64,000 bases of DNA from Bacillota bacterium. Its GTDB lineage: Bacteria; Bacillota; Clostridia; Acetivibrionales; DSM-1351. The notes beneath the pieces are model-generated. The model had not been told where the DNA came from. It saw nothing but the letters and a program-made list of their open reading frames with translations, and made no database searches. Shown here one piece after another: positions 24,366 through 32,450 of this stretch; the stretch's first letter is position 1, and each line of letters starts with the position of its first letter. A program made the position numbers and the translations under genes. The stretch is from the NCBI GenBank assembly GCA_023439045.1, contig JAEXOY010000019.1, positions 1 through 64,000 of the forward strand. The letters run 5' to 3'.

Positions 24366-26784
24366 AGTGATAATTGAAAATTTTAGAATATACGAATATA
24401 AAGAATTTGAATTCGGAGAGAATCAACTAATACTTATTACTGGTGCTAATGGTTTTGGCAAGACTACATTAATTGATGCTATTGAATGGTGTCTTACTGG
24501 GGATATAGTAAGAATTAAGAAGTGTTATGATGAAAGAAATTCAAAGCAAGCAGAAAAAAACAGACCGGAAAATAAGAAAGGAATAATAAAAAATTCTAAT
24601 TGTTCATCACCAAATGATAAAATTAAAGTAACAATTACATTAGTGGTTGATAATGTTGAGGTAATTGTTTATAGAGAGCAAATAGAAGATAGTTTGTATG
24701 CTGATACAGAGTTGAAATTTGAAGGTGAAACAGCTGAAATAATAAAAGAAAAAATAATAAAATATGTAACACATGATAAGTTCTATAATTATCATGTATG
24801 TGATACATACAAGTCTTATGAATTTTTAAACTCAAAAAGGCAAGAGGTTAAAGAAAAATTTGAGGATTTTATTAAGCCACATAGCATGGCTGATGGATTA
24901 AGTAAGAAGCTTGGAATATTGCAGGAAGTGCTAAAAGAAGAAATCCAAATTAAAGAAAAATCTTTAATTGATACTGAGGAACATAAGAAAGAGTTAGAGA
25001 TGCTAAAAAAAGATCTACATCAATTAGACTACCCTCAAATACGATTCTATCATGACGAGAATTTAGATATTGAGAAGGAAAATATTGAGGATATAAAGAA
25101 CCAGCAGGATAAAATAAAAAAATGCGGATATAATGTAGCTGCTTCAAAAATTCTAGATGTTATTTTGTATTATCAGGCAATAGAGAAATCTGAAGAAATT
25201 AATAAATTGATTGAAATGGCTGATACTATGGGAGACGATTTGAATATTTCAATAACAAAATCATATTATGATTCAAAAAAGATTGATGAAATAAACAATA
25301 ATATAAAGATATTATCTGATGAAAAGCAGAAAGTTGAAAGTATTAAAAAAGTAGATCAAATAGACACTACTGTTCAGCCTGAAATATATATAGGAATATC
25401 AGAATATATCTCAGAACAAAAGGCTGAGTTTAAGAAGATAAAAAGCGAAATAAATAATATGCAGAATATAATAAATGATAAAGAGATAGGTAATGAGATA
25501 ATTGCTGCCTTGTCAAATTTGGTTGCTGGAAGAGAAGGCTTCTTCAAATATAGAAATCAAGGCAATAGTCAATGCCCACTTTGCGGTTCAAAAGAAAAGT
25601 TTGAAAGTATAATTATGTCTGATGAAATCGCAGGAGAAGCAGTAGCTTATCTTGATAAAAGTAAATCTGATCTTGGGATAATGAAAAAAGAAATGCAAGA
25701 CCTTGTTGCAGGCGTAAATAAAAAATTTGATGTATTGAAAAAAAACATTATTAAGCATCTTGAAGAAAAAATAAAAATACTGGAAGAACAAAGAACAGTA
25801 TTTAATACTTTTTATAATAAAACCAAGGATTTCTTTAATAGACTCAAAAATTTTAATATAAGCATTGACTGTAAATACATTGAAACTCTTCAAATTGAAA
25901 AGAATGAACTAGAGAAAATAAAATTAGAAAAGGATGCGGTTAGCTCTAATGTAGAGCTAATTAAAAACATTTTAACAGCAAATCAACTGAGTTATAGTTT
26001 AGAAAACATTTCTTCAGAAATATTGAAAAAAACGCAGTTGGATTTAGATCCGCTTATAGACCAATCTATTTCTGTAGGAAATTTTACATTTGAAGAATTT
26101 AATAAAAAGCTTTTGTTTATAAGTAATTTATTAAATAATAAGAAGGTTATAGAAAAACAATTGTTAATTGATAAATATGAAGAACAAAACAAAAAGACTA
26201 GCAATGGAATAAGTAATTTGGAGAAAGTTAAAGTAAAGGCTAAAGAAATGTGGGATTCAATAGAATTAAAGAAGACTCGTATTGAAAAGCTTGAACTAGA
26301 AGCAGTAGGACCGTATTTGTATAAAATTTTTTCAAAAGTAATTAAACATACAAGCGTTGAAGAAATAAAATTCAACAGGGACAGTTCAAAAATTGAAGGA
26401 GGGGCTACCTTTACAGATCAATATGGTAATAATATCCTTAATGTAATGAGTCAAGGGCAATTCGGAGTATTTATGCTTTCATTCTTTTTTGCTAATATGT
26501 TTAAGCGCAAAGTAGAAACTGAATTTAAAACTTATTTTGTTGATGATATAACAAGCTGTATGGACGATATGAATGTTCTTTCTTTTATAGATATAATAAA
26601 ATATCAGTTATATCAAAAGGATGGAGTAATAAGACAGTTTTTCTTTTCAACATGTAGCAATGATTTGGAAAGATTGTTTATACATAAAATGGAGAGTTTT
26701 GGTATTAGCTTTGTTAATATTAAGTTTAAGTCATATGCGAGGGGAAAAGTGATGAATAGCCAAGGGAAAAATGATAAATTTTAA
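24352..26784 (+). CDS. ABC-3C SMC/Rad50-like ATPase with zinc hook (810 aa)
   Basis: Walker A ITGANGFGKTTLID is at about residues 28-41. Long coiled coils flank the hook CPLCGSKEKF at about 408-417. The ABC signature is VMSQGQFGVFML at about 697-708, with Walker B TYFVDDITSCMDD at about 726-738. Length and order match the ABC ATPases of three-component conflict systems and Rad50-type sensors of DNA ends. Its start lies inside the middle-component gene. No frameshift is seen, so the system appears intact. Confidence 0.82.
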   Translation: MIITRVIIENFRIYEYKEFEFGENQLILITGANGFGKTTLIDAIEWCLTGDIVRIKKCYDERNSKQAEKNRPENKKGIIKNSNCSSPNDKIKVTITLVVDNVEVIVYREQIEDSLYADTELKFEGETAEIIKEKIIKYVTHDKFYNYHVCDTYKSYEFLNSKRQEVKEKFEDFIKPHSMADGLSKKLGILQEVLKEEIQIKEKSLIDTEEHKKELEMLKKDLHQLDYPQIRFYHDENLDIEKENIEDIKNQQDKIKKCGYNVAASKILDVILYYQAIEKSEEINKLIEMADTMGDDLNISITKSYYDSKKIDEINNNIKILSDEKQKVESIKKVDQIDTTVQPEIYIGISEYISEQKAEFKKIKSEINNMQNIINDKEIGNEIIAALSNLVAGREGFFKYRNQGNSQCPLCGSKEKFESIIMSDEIAGEAVAYLDKSKSDLGIMKKEMQDLVAGVNKKFDVLKKNIIKHLEEKIKILEEQRTVFNTFYNKTKDFFNRLKNFNISIDCKYIETLQIEKNELEKIKLEKDAVSSNVELIKNILTANQLSYSLENISSEILKKTQLDLDPLIDQSISVGNFTFEEFNKKLLFISNLLNNKKVIEKQLLIDKYEEQNKKTSNGISNLEKVKVKAKEMWDSIELKKTRIEKLELEAVGPYLYKIFSKVIKHTSVEEIKFNRDSSKIEGGATFTDQYGNNILNVMSQGQFGVFMLSFFFANMFKRKVETEFKTYFVDDITSCMDDMNVLSFIDIIKYQLYQKDGVIRQFFFSTCSNDLERLFIHKMESFGISFVNIKFKSYARGKVMNSQGKNDKF

Positions 26785-26966
26785 AATTCTGATTAATAGT
26801 ACTAAAAATGTCTCAGCACATGAATTTCCCCAGCAATTTTATAAATTAATGTTTCCCTACGGGGTAATGATTATGTTAGTGAAGTAAGTGCAATCTGTGT
26901 TATATTTGGGGCATATGTATTTAAAACTTTTTGACACTATGGAAATATTTGATTAGGGGGGGTATC

Positions 26967-28652
26967 TTGAACTTTGATTATAGGTTAATTGATAAGTATA
27001 ACGTTGAAGATAATGAGATTATAAGATTAGCAACTGAGGTTTACCAAGAGTATTTAGGGCATCAATTATTATATAATGTATTAGGAAGTGATGCCGAAAG
27101 TGGAGATAAGAAGTATTTTGATGTGAATGGTAAACTAATTGTAATGCACAAAAGAAATTTTGAAAAGTTGGGTATAAATAACTTAGAAATAGTTAAGAAA
27201 ACAGATGTTAAGATACTATTTGATTTCATAGTGAAGGAAGAAGTTCACTTATTGAAAAAAATTCTTCAAAGAGTTAATAAAAGCGAGTTAGTATTTGTTT
27301 TTTACTCTCTAGCATGTTATATTGCTGAATTCCATGGCAGAATATATTTAACAATGAATGACGCAAATATTATTAATGAGTTCAAAGGTCTAAAAAATAC
27401 GGAAAGACATCTATTATCTACAATAAGTATACTTAAAAAAGAACAGTATAAAATAAGTGGTCTTCTTGGTATGGATAAAGCAATAGTACAGTATATATTT
27501 TCTTTAATATTAGGGTTACCCGATACAGTAAATAAGAGTCCTAATATTTTAGATAAACATATGATAATTGACATATTCATAACAGTGGCCGCAATTATTC
27601 AAACAATAGGTGAAAGAGAGTTATTACTTAGCAAGTTTTACTCTTTACAAAAGGTACAGATAATAAACAGTGTGATTGAAATTCCAAAAGGATTATATTG
27701 TAAATTCTCAGAGTTTATAAAAGACTTATTTAATAATGAACAAAAGTTGGGAATGGAAGATGGTGTATCAAAAGAACTGTTTATAACTCTGGATGAAAAT
27801 ATTTTTTCAACGATGGGCTTTAAATATAAAACACTTGAAAACTTTATCAGTGATATAGAAATGGGACTCGCACTTGATGATAGATTAGCGACCCTCGTGC
27901 AAAAAGAAATTCTTATTAGCATTATTGTTAAAGGGGGACAGTGCACTAAATATGAAGCGGAAAAGTTAATAGATTACTTAACTATTGAGGAAGCAAGTGG
28001 TGCTGACTATTATTTGGCGACTATAGATAAGTTTAAAACAAGGATTCTTAAGAACCCGTTAGTAAGAGTTGAGATTTCTAATACAACAGCGTATTTGTTT
28101 TCATATCCTTTACTTTTTTATGCATTATTCTTGTTAAGAAGAAACATAGTATATGATTTAATACTGGAAGCTAAAGGTATTAATTCAAAGATAATTAAAG
28201 AGAAAGTCAAGAATAAGCTAGTTGAGATGGTATTTGAAGAAGTAAGTAAACACAGCGATATATGTTATTGCAATACTTACGATTTAGATGTTAATATTAA
28301 TTCGAAATTAAGGAGAATCCATTTTCATCGTGAAATCGATGCTCTCTTTATGGTGAATAATAAGCTATTTATTACTGAATGTAAGGATAGAGTTTTTAAG
28401 TTTACATCCTTTGGCTTTAAAAAAGAAATCGGTCTCTGTATAGAGGACATAAATGTGATGGTAGAAAAGTATGAGGAGGTAAAAAAATATATAAAGGAAC
28501 TCGAGGCCTTATTTGGTTATCAGATTAAAGAAATTATAATGGTCATTGTGTATAGACATTATAATGCTGCTAGACATTCGGATATAGACCAGAAAGATGT
28601 GCATATAGTCTCTATAACTGAGTTTGAAGAATGGTTGCTCAATATAATCTGA
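26967..28652 (+). CDS. Uncharacterised protein with putative C-terminal PD-(D/E)XK nuclease (561 aa)
   Basis: TTG at 26967 is supported by GGGGGGG about 5 bp upstream, better than an in-frame ATG at 26931 region. The first 400 residues are helical with no known motif. The C-terminal part (about 460-500) reads REIDALFMVNNKLFITECKD: an Asp, a strand, then E-x-K, the order of the PD-(D/E)XK fold in NERD/Mrr-like nucleases. It is the last gene before the right boundary of the cotJC element and lies 180 bp after the ABC-3C operon. It may be a separate restriction factor. Confidence 0.5.
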   Translation: MNFDYRLIDKYNVEDNEIIRLATEVYQEYLGHQLLYNVLGSDAESGDKKYFDVNGKLIVMHKRNFEKLGINNLEIVKKTDVKILFDFIVKEEVHLLKKILQRVNKSELVFVFYSLACYIAEFHGRIYLTMNDANIINEFKGLKNTERHLLSTISILKKEQYKISGLLGMDKAIVQYIFSLILGLPDTVNKSPNILDKHMIIDIFITVAAIIQTIGERELLLSKFYSLQKVQIINSVIEIPKGLYCKFSEFIKDLFNNEQKLGMEDGVSKELFITLDENIFSTMGFKYKTLENFISDIEMGLALDDRLATLVQKEILISIIVKGGQCTKYEAEKLIDYLTIEEASGADYYLATIDKFKTRILKNPLVRVEISNTTAYLFSYPLLFYALFLLRRNIVYDLILEAKGINSKIIKEKVKNKLVEMVFEEVSKHSDICYCNTYDLDVNINSKLRRIHFHREIDALFMVNNKLFITECKDRVFKFTSFGFKKEIGLCIEDINVMVEKYEEVKKYIKELEALFGYQIKEIIMVIVYRHYNAARHSDIDQKDVHIVSITEFEEWLLNII

Positions 28653-28987
28653 TGAGATAATGTAGTTTTATAAGATAAGTAAGATGCATTAGTGTTAATG
28701 GAAGAAATATTATCTGAAGATATAATATAGACATTTTTAAAGGTTGTGGCATATCAATTTAAAACCTATTATTTAGGGAGGCTTATACATTTTCCATATA
28801 CTCCATAAAAACTAGCTGAATTTTTGACCGAAAGAAAGCGCAAACAACAATTAGAAAAGAACTTATATATGAAAACTAACAAAAAGGCTTAACGCATTTT
28901 GAGTGCTTCAACCAAATACTAATATTTCCATCAGTAAGAAAGGGGAGTCACTCTTTTTCTTTTCCAACCACTATACATTTCCTAAAC
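28653..28987. other. Right-end non-coding segment of the cotJC element
   Basis: No supported gene is present. It contains only a short open run (28819-28889) without a ribosome site. The last about 20 bp (28971-28987) form the right arm of the reconstructed attP (CTATACATTTCCTAAAC). Confidence 0.5.
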
Positions 28988-29157
28988 ATACCCTTAACCT
29001 CCTTATAAGGCATAGAGTAACGCTGACTTAAATACCTGTTGGCAGCAGCGAGCTCGCCGTCCGGCCCGCCGAATTGCGTTATAATTACTTTTGCGAGTGC
29101 CGGATTAGGTCTCTCAATTTTTACTGGATACTGAAGCATTTTCTCATACGTCCACAT
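28948..29157 (-). pseudogene. cotJC: 5' part of cotJC, interrupted after codon 56
   Basis: The start reads MWTYEKMLQYPVKIERPN and continues to RYSMPYKEVKGM. This is the standard N-terminus of CotJC, a manganese-catalase-like protein of the spore coat or outer mother-cell layer. Host sequence ends at the ATACCCTT core (28988-28995). Beyond it the frame reads 13 foreign residues to a stop at 28948, and the element begins. It follows cotJB by 2 bp, the usual cotJABC order. It rejoins in frame with 12585-12845 if the element is excised. Confidence 0.92.
28988..28995. repeat. attachment core of the cotJC element, right copy (ATACCCTT)
   Basis: Identical to 12838-12845. The cotJC reading frame (AAG GGT AT-) runs through it on the minus strand. 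The predicted crossover dinucleotide is TT at 28994-28995. Confidence 0.85.
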
Positions 29158-29159
29158 AA

Positions 29160-29432
29160 CTATACCTCACCCTCTCTTTCCCAAGGCCATGGATTATCAA
29201 TCCAGTTCCAGGTTGTAAAATCATAATTTGTTGTACTTGTAGTAATAGGGCCATAGCTACTGGTGAACTCTTTTTCAGCCATATCTTTTAATTCACCATA
29301 CTTCTTAAAGTATGAAAGTGCCACTCTGTCATCTGGATGAGTATCTAAGAAAAGTGCGACTTCCGCCATAGCAAAATTATATGCTTGTAAATTATGCATT
29401 TTAGCTTCTCTGTCAGTCATCTGTTGATTCAT
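29160..29432 (-). CDS. cotJB: Spore coat protein CotJB (90 aa)
   Basis: CotJB family by length and sequence: MNQQMTDREAKMHNLQAYNF near the N-terminus, FLDTHPDDRVALSYFKKY in the middle, and a Trp-rich C-terminus (WNWIDNPWPWE). The first gene cotJA overlaps it by 4 bp and cotJC begins 2 bp after it. The operon is known to be transcribed under sigma-E in the mother cell in other spore formers. CotJA, CotJB and CotJC associate in the coat, where CotJC is the catalase-like member. Confidence 0.92.
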   Translation of the reverse strand: MNQQMTDREAKMHNLQAYNFAMAEVALFLDTHPDDRVALSYFKKYGELKDMAEKEFTSSYGPITTSTTNYDFTTWNWIDNPWPWEREGEV

Positions 29433-29614
29433 AATCTTATAGCCTCCTTCCCAATAAATGGCTTATCTAGGGATGGGAACATTGTACCTCTTTCAAATCC
29501 TGTCTTTACGTCATATGGTGTCTCCCATTGCTGAATAGGCACATATGCCATTGCAAGAGGCAAGCTATCAAGTTCATTTACACACTTGTTTTCGTTGTTA
29601 TTATTATCTTGCAT
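29429..29614 (-). CDS. cotJA: Spore coat-associated protein CotJA (61 aa)
   Basis: ATG at 29614 was chosen because GGAGGG lies 4-10 bp before it; an upstream in-frame ATG at 29629 has none. The conserved core LAMAYVPIQQWETPYDV and FPSLDKPF identify CotJA. The N-terminus is an Asn-rich linker. It is the first gene of the cotJABC operon and its ATGA overlap with cotJB indicates coupled translation. A sigma-E promoter should lie upstream (after 29,615) but I could not place it firmly. Confidence 0.9.
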   Translation of the reverse strand: MQDNNNNENKCVNELDSLPLAMAYVPIQQWETPYDVKTGFERGTMFPSLDKPFIGKEAIRL

Positions 29615-30031
29615 TATTACCCTCCTCACTAAATTGTGATTGCTTACTATACATAAATATGAATAATTGAGGAAGAGGGTTACATAAATATATCAAAAGT
29701 TGATTTACGGGTGCTTAGCGCTAGTAAAAGGTGGATATGACCAGAGCATTTTCAAAATAGGTAAAAAAATTATCTATATTAGCTATTAAAAAAAATTTGC
29801 ATAACTAGAGACAGTAAATTGATGGTTTGGTATTGAGTATGTGAAGAAAGGTCTGTAATCAGAAACTGACGCAAGGCTTCTATGATTAATTACAAATCAT
29901 ATGAGAAATTTCAGATACCATAGAAGACATATATGGGTTTAAAGTTAGTGAGGTATCGTATCAGATATTACTGACCTCTAGGCAACCCTTTTATATAGAT
30001 TGCGCACTAATATTGACATAAAAGTAATAAA
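29615..30031. other. Intergenic region between divergent cotJ operon and lipoprotein gene
   Basis: There is no coding evidence on either strand. It should hold the cotJ promoter on the minus strand. The lipoprotein promoter begins at 30032. No repeat or strong hairpin was found. Confidence 0.5.
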
Positions 30032-30060
30032 TTGACAAAATATAAATAGATTATTATAAT
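30032..30060 (+). promoter_or_regulatory. Consensus sigma-A promoter of the lipoprotein gene
   Basis: TTGACA (30032-30037), a 17-bp spacer and TATAAT (30055-30060) are a perfect match to the housekeeping promoter. It lies about 60 bp before the ATG at 30122, with CTGGAGG as ribosome site. Confidence 0.85.
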
Positions 30061-30121
30061 TTAAATATATAATAAAGTTTTAACAGCATTGTTTTCAAAT
30101 AAACTGGAGGCAAAGTAAAGC

Positions 30122-30769
30122 ATGAAGCGAATAAATGTTTTATTATTAATAGTCATTCTCTCGCTTTCCTCATTTATGGTTTCGTGCTCTCCAACCAAAG
30201 AAAGCGTCACTCCACAGAGTACTGTAAGCAATAATACAACTACAGATAACTCTGATCTGTCTCAGGAAAATAATGAACTGAAGATGGAAAATGAGAAACT
30301 AACTTATGAGAACAATTCCTTGAAAGCCAGGAATACTTATCTGGAACAAAACATAAGGGAATTAAGTCCATCACCATTTGAAAATAATTATACTATAGAT
30401 ATGCTACTTCAAAAAATATTCACTAATAACAGTAAGGTTGATATATTTCCAGGCAGATTACAGAGCACACGTGTAGAAAAGATTGGTGATGAAACGTATT
30501 TTATTTTCTCTATAGACAGAATGGATGTTAATCCCAAATGGGACGGACCGGGTTCGGACTCTGGTAAAGGATTTTTTATTAATTCCGAGGAGACGTATAA
30601 TGAGTACAAAGGTAGGATTAGTACGGTATTCTCATTCCAGGGATATGAAAATGCTCATAAAAAAACAGAAGCTATTCTTGCTGATTCTAAATATAGCAGT
30701 AATCGAATATTAAATTTTTATATGATTGGTGATGAGATTGTTTTTATTGGTCAGGATCCAGGGCCTTAA
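30122..30769 (+). CDS. Predicted lipoprotein with a coiled-coil stalk (215 aa)
   Basis: A lipoprotein signal peptide (MKRINVLLLIVILSLSSFMVSC) ends in the lipobox VSC at residue 22. A Ser/Thr-rich linker follows, then a heptad coiled coil (about 48-82) and a globular domain. The C-terminus reads YMIGDEIVFIGQDPG. It should be anchored to the outside of the cytoplasmic membrane. The family is not recognised. It is driven by its own strong promoter. Confidence 0.7.
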   Translation: MKRINVLLLIVILSLSSFMVSCSPTKESVTPQSTVSNNTTTDNSDLSQENNELKMENEKLTYENNSLKARNTYLEQNIRELSPSPFENNYTIDMLLQKIFTNNSKVDIFPGRLQSTRVEKIGDETYFIFSIDRMDVNPKWDGPGSDSGKGFFINSEETYNEYKGRISTVFSFQGYENAHKKTEAILADSKYSSNRILNFYMIGDEIVFIGQDPGP

Positions 30770-30875
30770 GGAAATAAACATTCGGGTAAGTAGCCAATCA
30801 TTTGAGAAGCGCTGGGTTTGATGTTTAATTCTTTTCATTTCTTTCCTGAGAAACTTCTTATGTTTCAAATTCCTA

Positions 30876-30971
30876 TGTTTCAAATGTCTTTTTGTTCACA
30901 TGTCTTTTGGTTCACATGTCTTTTGGTTCACATGTCTTTTGTTTTATAAGTCTTTTGTTTCACTCATCTTT
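30876..30971. repeat. Six tandem 16-bp repeats
   Basis: Six units of exactly 16 bp start at 30876, 30892, 30908, 30924, 30940 and 30956. The third and fourth are identical (TGGTTCACATGTCTTT) and the outer ones are degenerate; a partial seventh follows. They lie between the lipoprotein gene and the prepilin peptidase and run into its possible TTG start, so that start is doubtful. Confidence 0.8.
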
Positions 30972-31522
30972 TGTTAAACTCGTCAGACGTAAAGGAGGTC
31001 ATTATTATTACTTTTATTCAAATTCTGGAGGTTGTCCCACTTCTTTTATTTGCTACTGTTTCAGACATTAGCAGCTACAAAATAAAAAATCCTATTATTA
31101 TCAGCTTTATTATTATAGGATTGACAACAAACATAATTATCAATACCAATAATATCTTGGACTATCTTGTTGCGACAATACTTCCAATTGGGGCACTATT
31201 TATACTGTTTGCTCTGAAAATGCTTGGAGCAGGGGATATAAAGCTGTTTTGTGCAATAGGCTCAATTGTGGGTACTTTCAATGTAGCCTATTGTATTATT
31301 TACTCTTTTTTGGCGGGAGGTGCAATTGCTTTGGTAGTGATTATTAAAAATAGAAGCGCTATGATTAGCTTGCGTAACATTAGTACTTATTTTAAATGTT
31401 GTATTCTCACACAATCCTTATTACCTTATAAAAGCGATGCGAGTGATACAAATGGTTGCTTTCATTTTTCTATAGCAATAGTGTGTGGTACTATGTTAAT
31501 GACATTAATGACCTGTGCATGA
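30971..31522 (+). CDS. A24-family prepilin peptidase (up to 183 aa)
   Basis: An integral membrane protein with about five hydrophobic segments. The family's two aspartates are present: the first in TVSDISSYKI (about 33-42), the second in MLGAGDIKLF (about 89-98), which is the hallmark GxGDxK. It would cleave and possibly methylate type IV pilin-like precursors on the inner face. No pilin genes adjoin. The start is uncertain: TTG 30971 lies in a tandem repeat, whereas AAAGGAGG (30991-30998) is ideally spaced for an in-frame ATT at 31004 or 31007. Coordinates keep the longest frame. Confidence 0.75.
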   Translation: MLNSSDVKEVIIITFIQILEVVPLLLFATVSDISSYKIKNPIIISFIIIGLTTNIIINTNNILDYLVATILPIGALFILFALKMLGAGDIKLFCAIGSIVGTFNVAYCIIYSFLAGGAIALVVIIKNRSAMISLRNISTYFKCCILTQSLLPYKSDASDTNGCFHFSIAIVCGTMLMTLMTCA

Positions 31523-31593
31523 GCCAAAGATAGGGCATACACAGGTCATATAGAAATAATTATTAGGAAAAATTTTATAATAAATCAAAAAAA

Positions 31594-32166
31594 TTATTTC
31601 TCCAGGAAAAAAGTTGCTTCCATATCTGCAGTAGCAAGAGCAAACGCTAAAGGAAACATTTCAAAGCTTTCTGAAACAGCTCGTTTATCCTCTGTTCCTG
31701 AAAAGCCCATATGGTATCTTATAGCAAATGCTTCTTCACGAGTAAGCTTCATGTAGCCAGTAAGAATATAAACAGATTTTTCACCGTGTCCATATGGAAG
31801 CTTGTCATCATATTCAAATGTGGGCACCGATTGCCATATGCCATTTTCGTCCTTAACATTTCTAGTACCTGGCTTGTAGCAATTTACCTTGCAAATATCA
31901 TGTAACAGGGATACAATTGCAATGCTTTCCATGTCATAATTCATTTTATAGTCTGTTTTGGCCTTTTCTCGGCTTAGATAATCGCACAAACACTCAAAAA
32001 CATTAAGACTGTGCTCAACAAGGCCACCAGGGTAGGAGCCATGAAACCTTGTGCTTGCAGGTGCGGTAAAAAAGTCACTGGCTTTTGATGTCAAGAACTC
32101 CAATAGCTTATCTGCACCTTCTCTTTTTATATATTGATTATAAATAGCGATAAACTGATCCTTCAT
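31594..32166 (-). CDS. HD-domain metal-dependent phosphohydrolase (190 aa)
   Basis: Metal-binding residues of the HD superfamily are visible: HGSYPGGLVEHSLNV (about 43-57, first His), AIVSLLHDICKV (about 85-96, the HD pair), then ADMEATFFL near the C-terminus. The layout (one HD domain, His before a GGLVEH stretch) resembles the nuclease domain of YhaM-like 3'-5' exoribonucleases, but without the OB domain. It hydrolyses a phosphoester; the substrate cannot be said. It stands alone and divergently from sigK. Confidence 0.75.
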   Translation of the reverse strand: MKDQFIAIYNQYIKREGADKLLEFLTSKASDFFTAPASTRFHGSYPGGLVEHSLNVFECLCDYLSREKAKTDYKMNYDMESIAIVSLLHDICKVNCYKPGTRNVKDENGIWQSVPTFEYDDKLPYGHGEKSVYILTGYMKLTREEAFAIRYHMGFSGTEDKRAVSESFEMFPLAFALATADMEATFFLEK

Positions 32167-32450
32167 TTCATTTTATTCCCCCAAAAATCTTTATAACAAT
32201 ATTTTAGCATGATAAGCAACGTTGGTCATAATAATTTATTAAATTTTATTCTATAACGTAAGATTGAAAAAATTTTTTTATGGACGTGCATCTTTTATTT
32301 TTCTGATCATATATTAAAACGGACACTATTTTTTTGGACTGCTTAAAAGTGGCAGGATTAAGTAAATAGACGTTTTATTAGGAACCATGCACATCTTATA
32401 AATTTTTTGTGACATGGTCTTTTCTATCACTATCTTAGGGGGTGCCTTGC

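Larger units (their letters stand above)
12838..28995. mobile_element. 16.15-kb intervening element inserted in cotJC
   Basis: The boundaries are the 8-bp direct repeat ATACCCTT at 12838-12845 and 28988-28995. Removing one copy plus the interior joins cotJC codons 1-56 to the next codons in frame, giving YKEVKGILTDIGTEE. The inner flanks brought together form a near-palindromic 48-bp attP with central TT. The element encodes its own large serine recombinase (16530-18188) and mostly defence-type genes. This is the architecture of sigK-skin-type elements that excise during sporulation. Boundaries are read directly from sequence; sporulation-timed excision is inferred. Confidence 0.88.
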
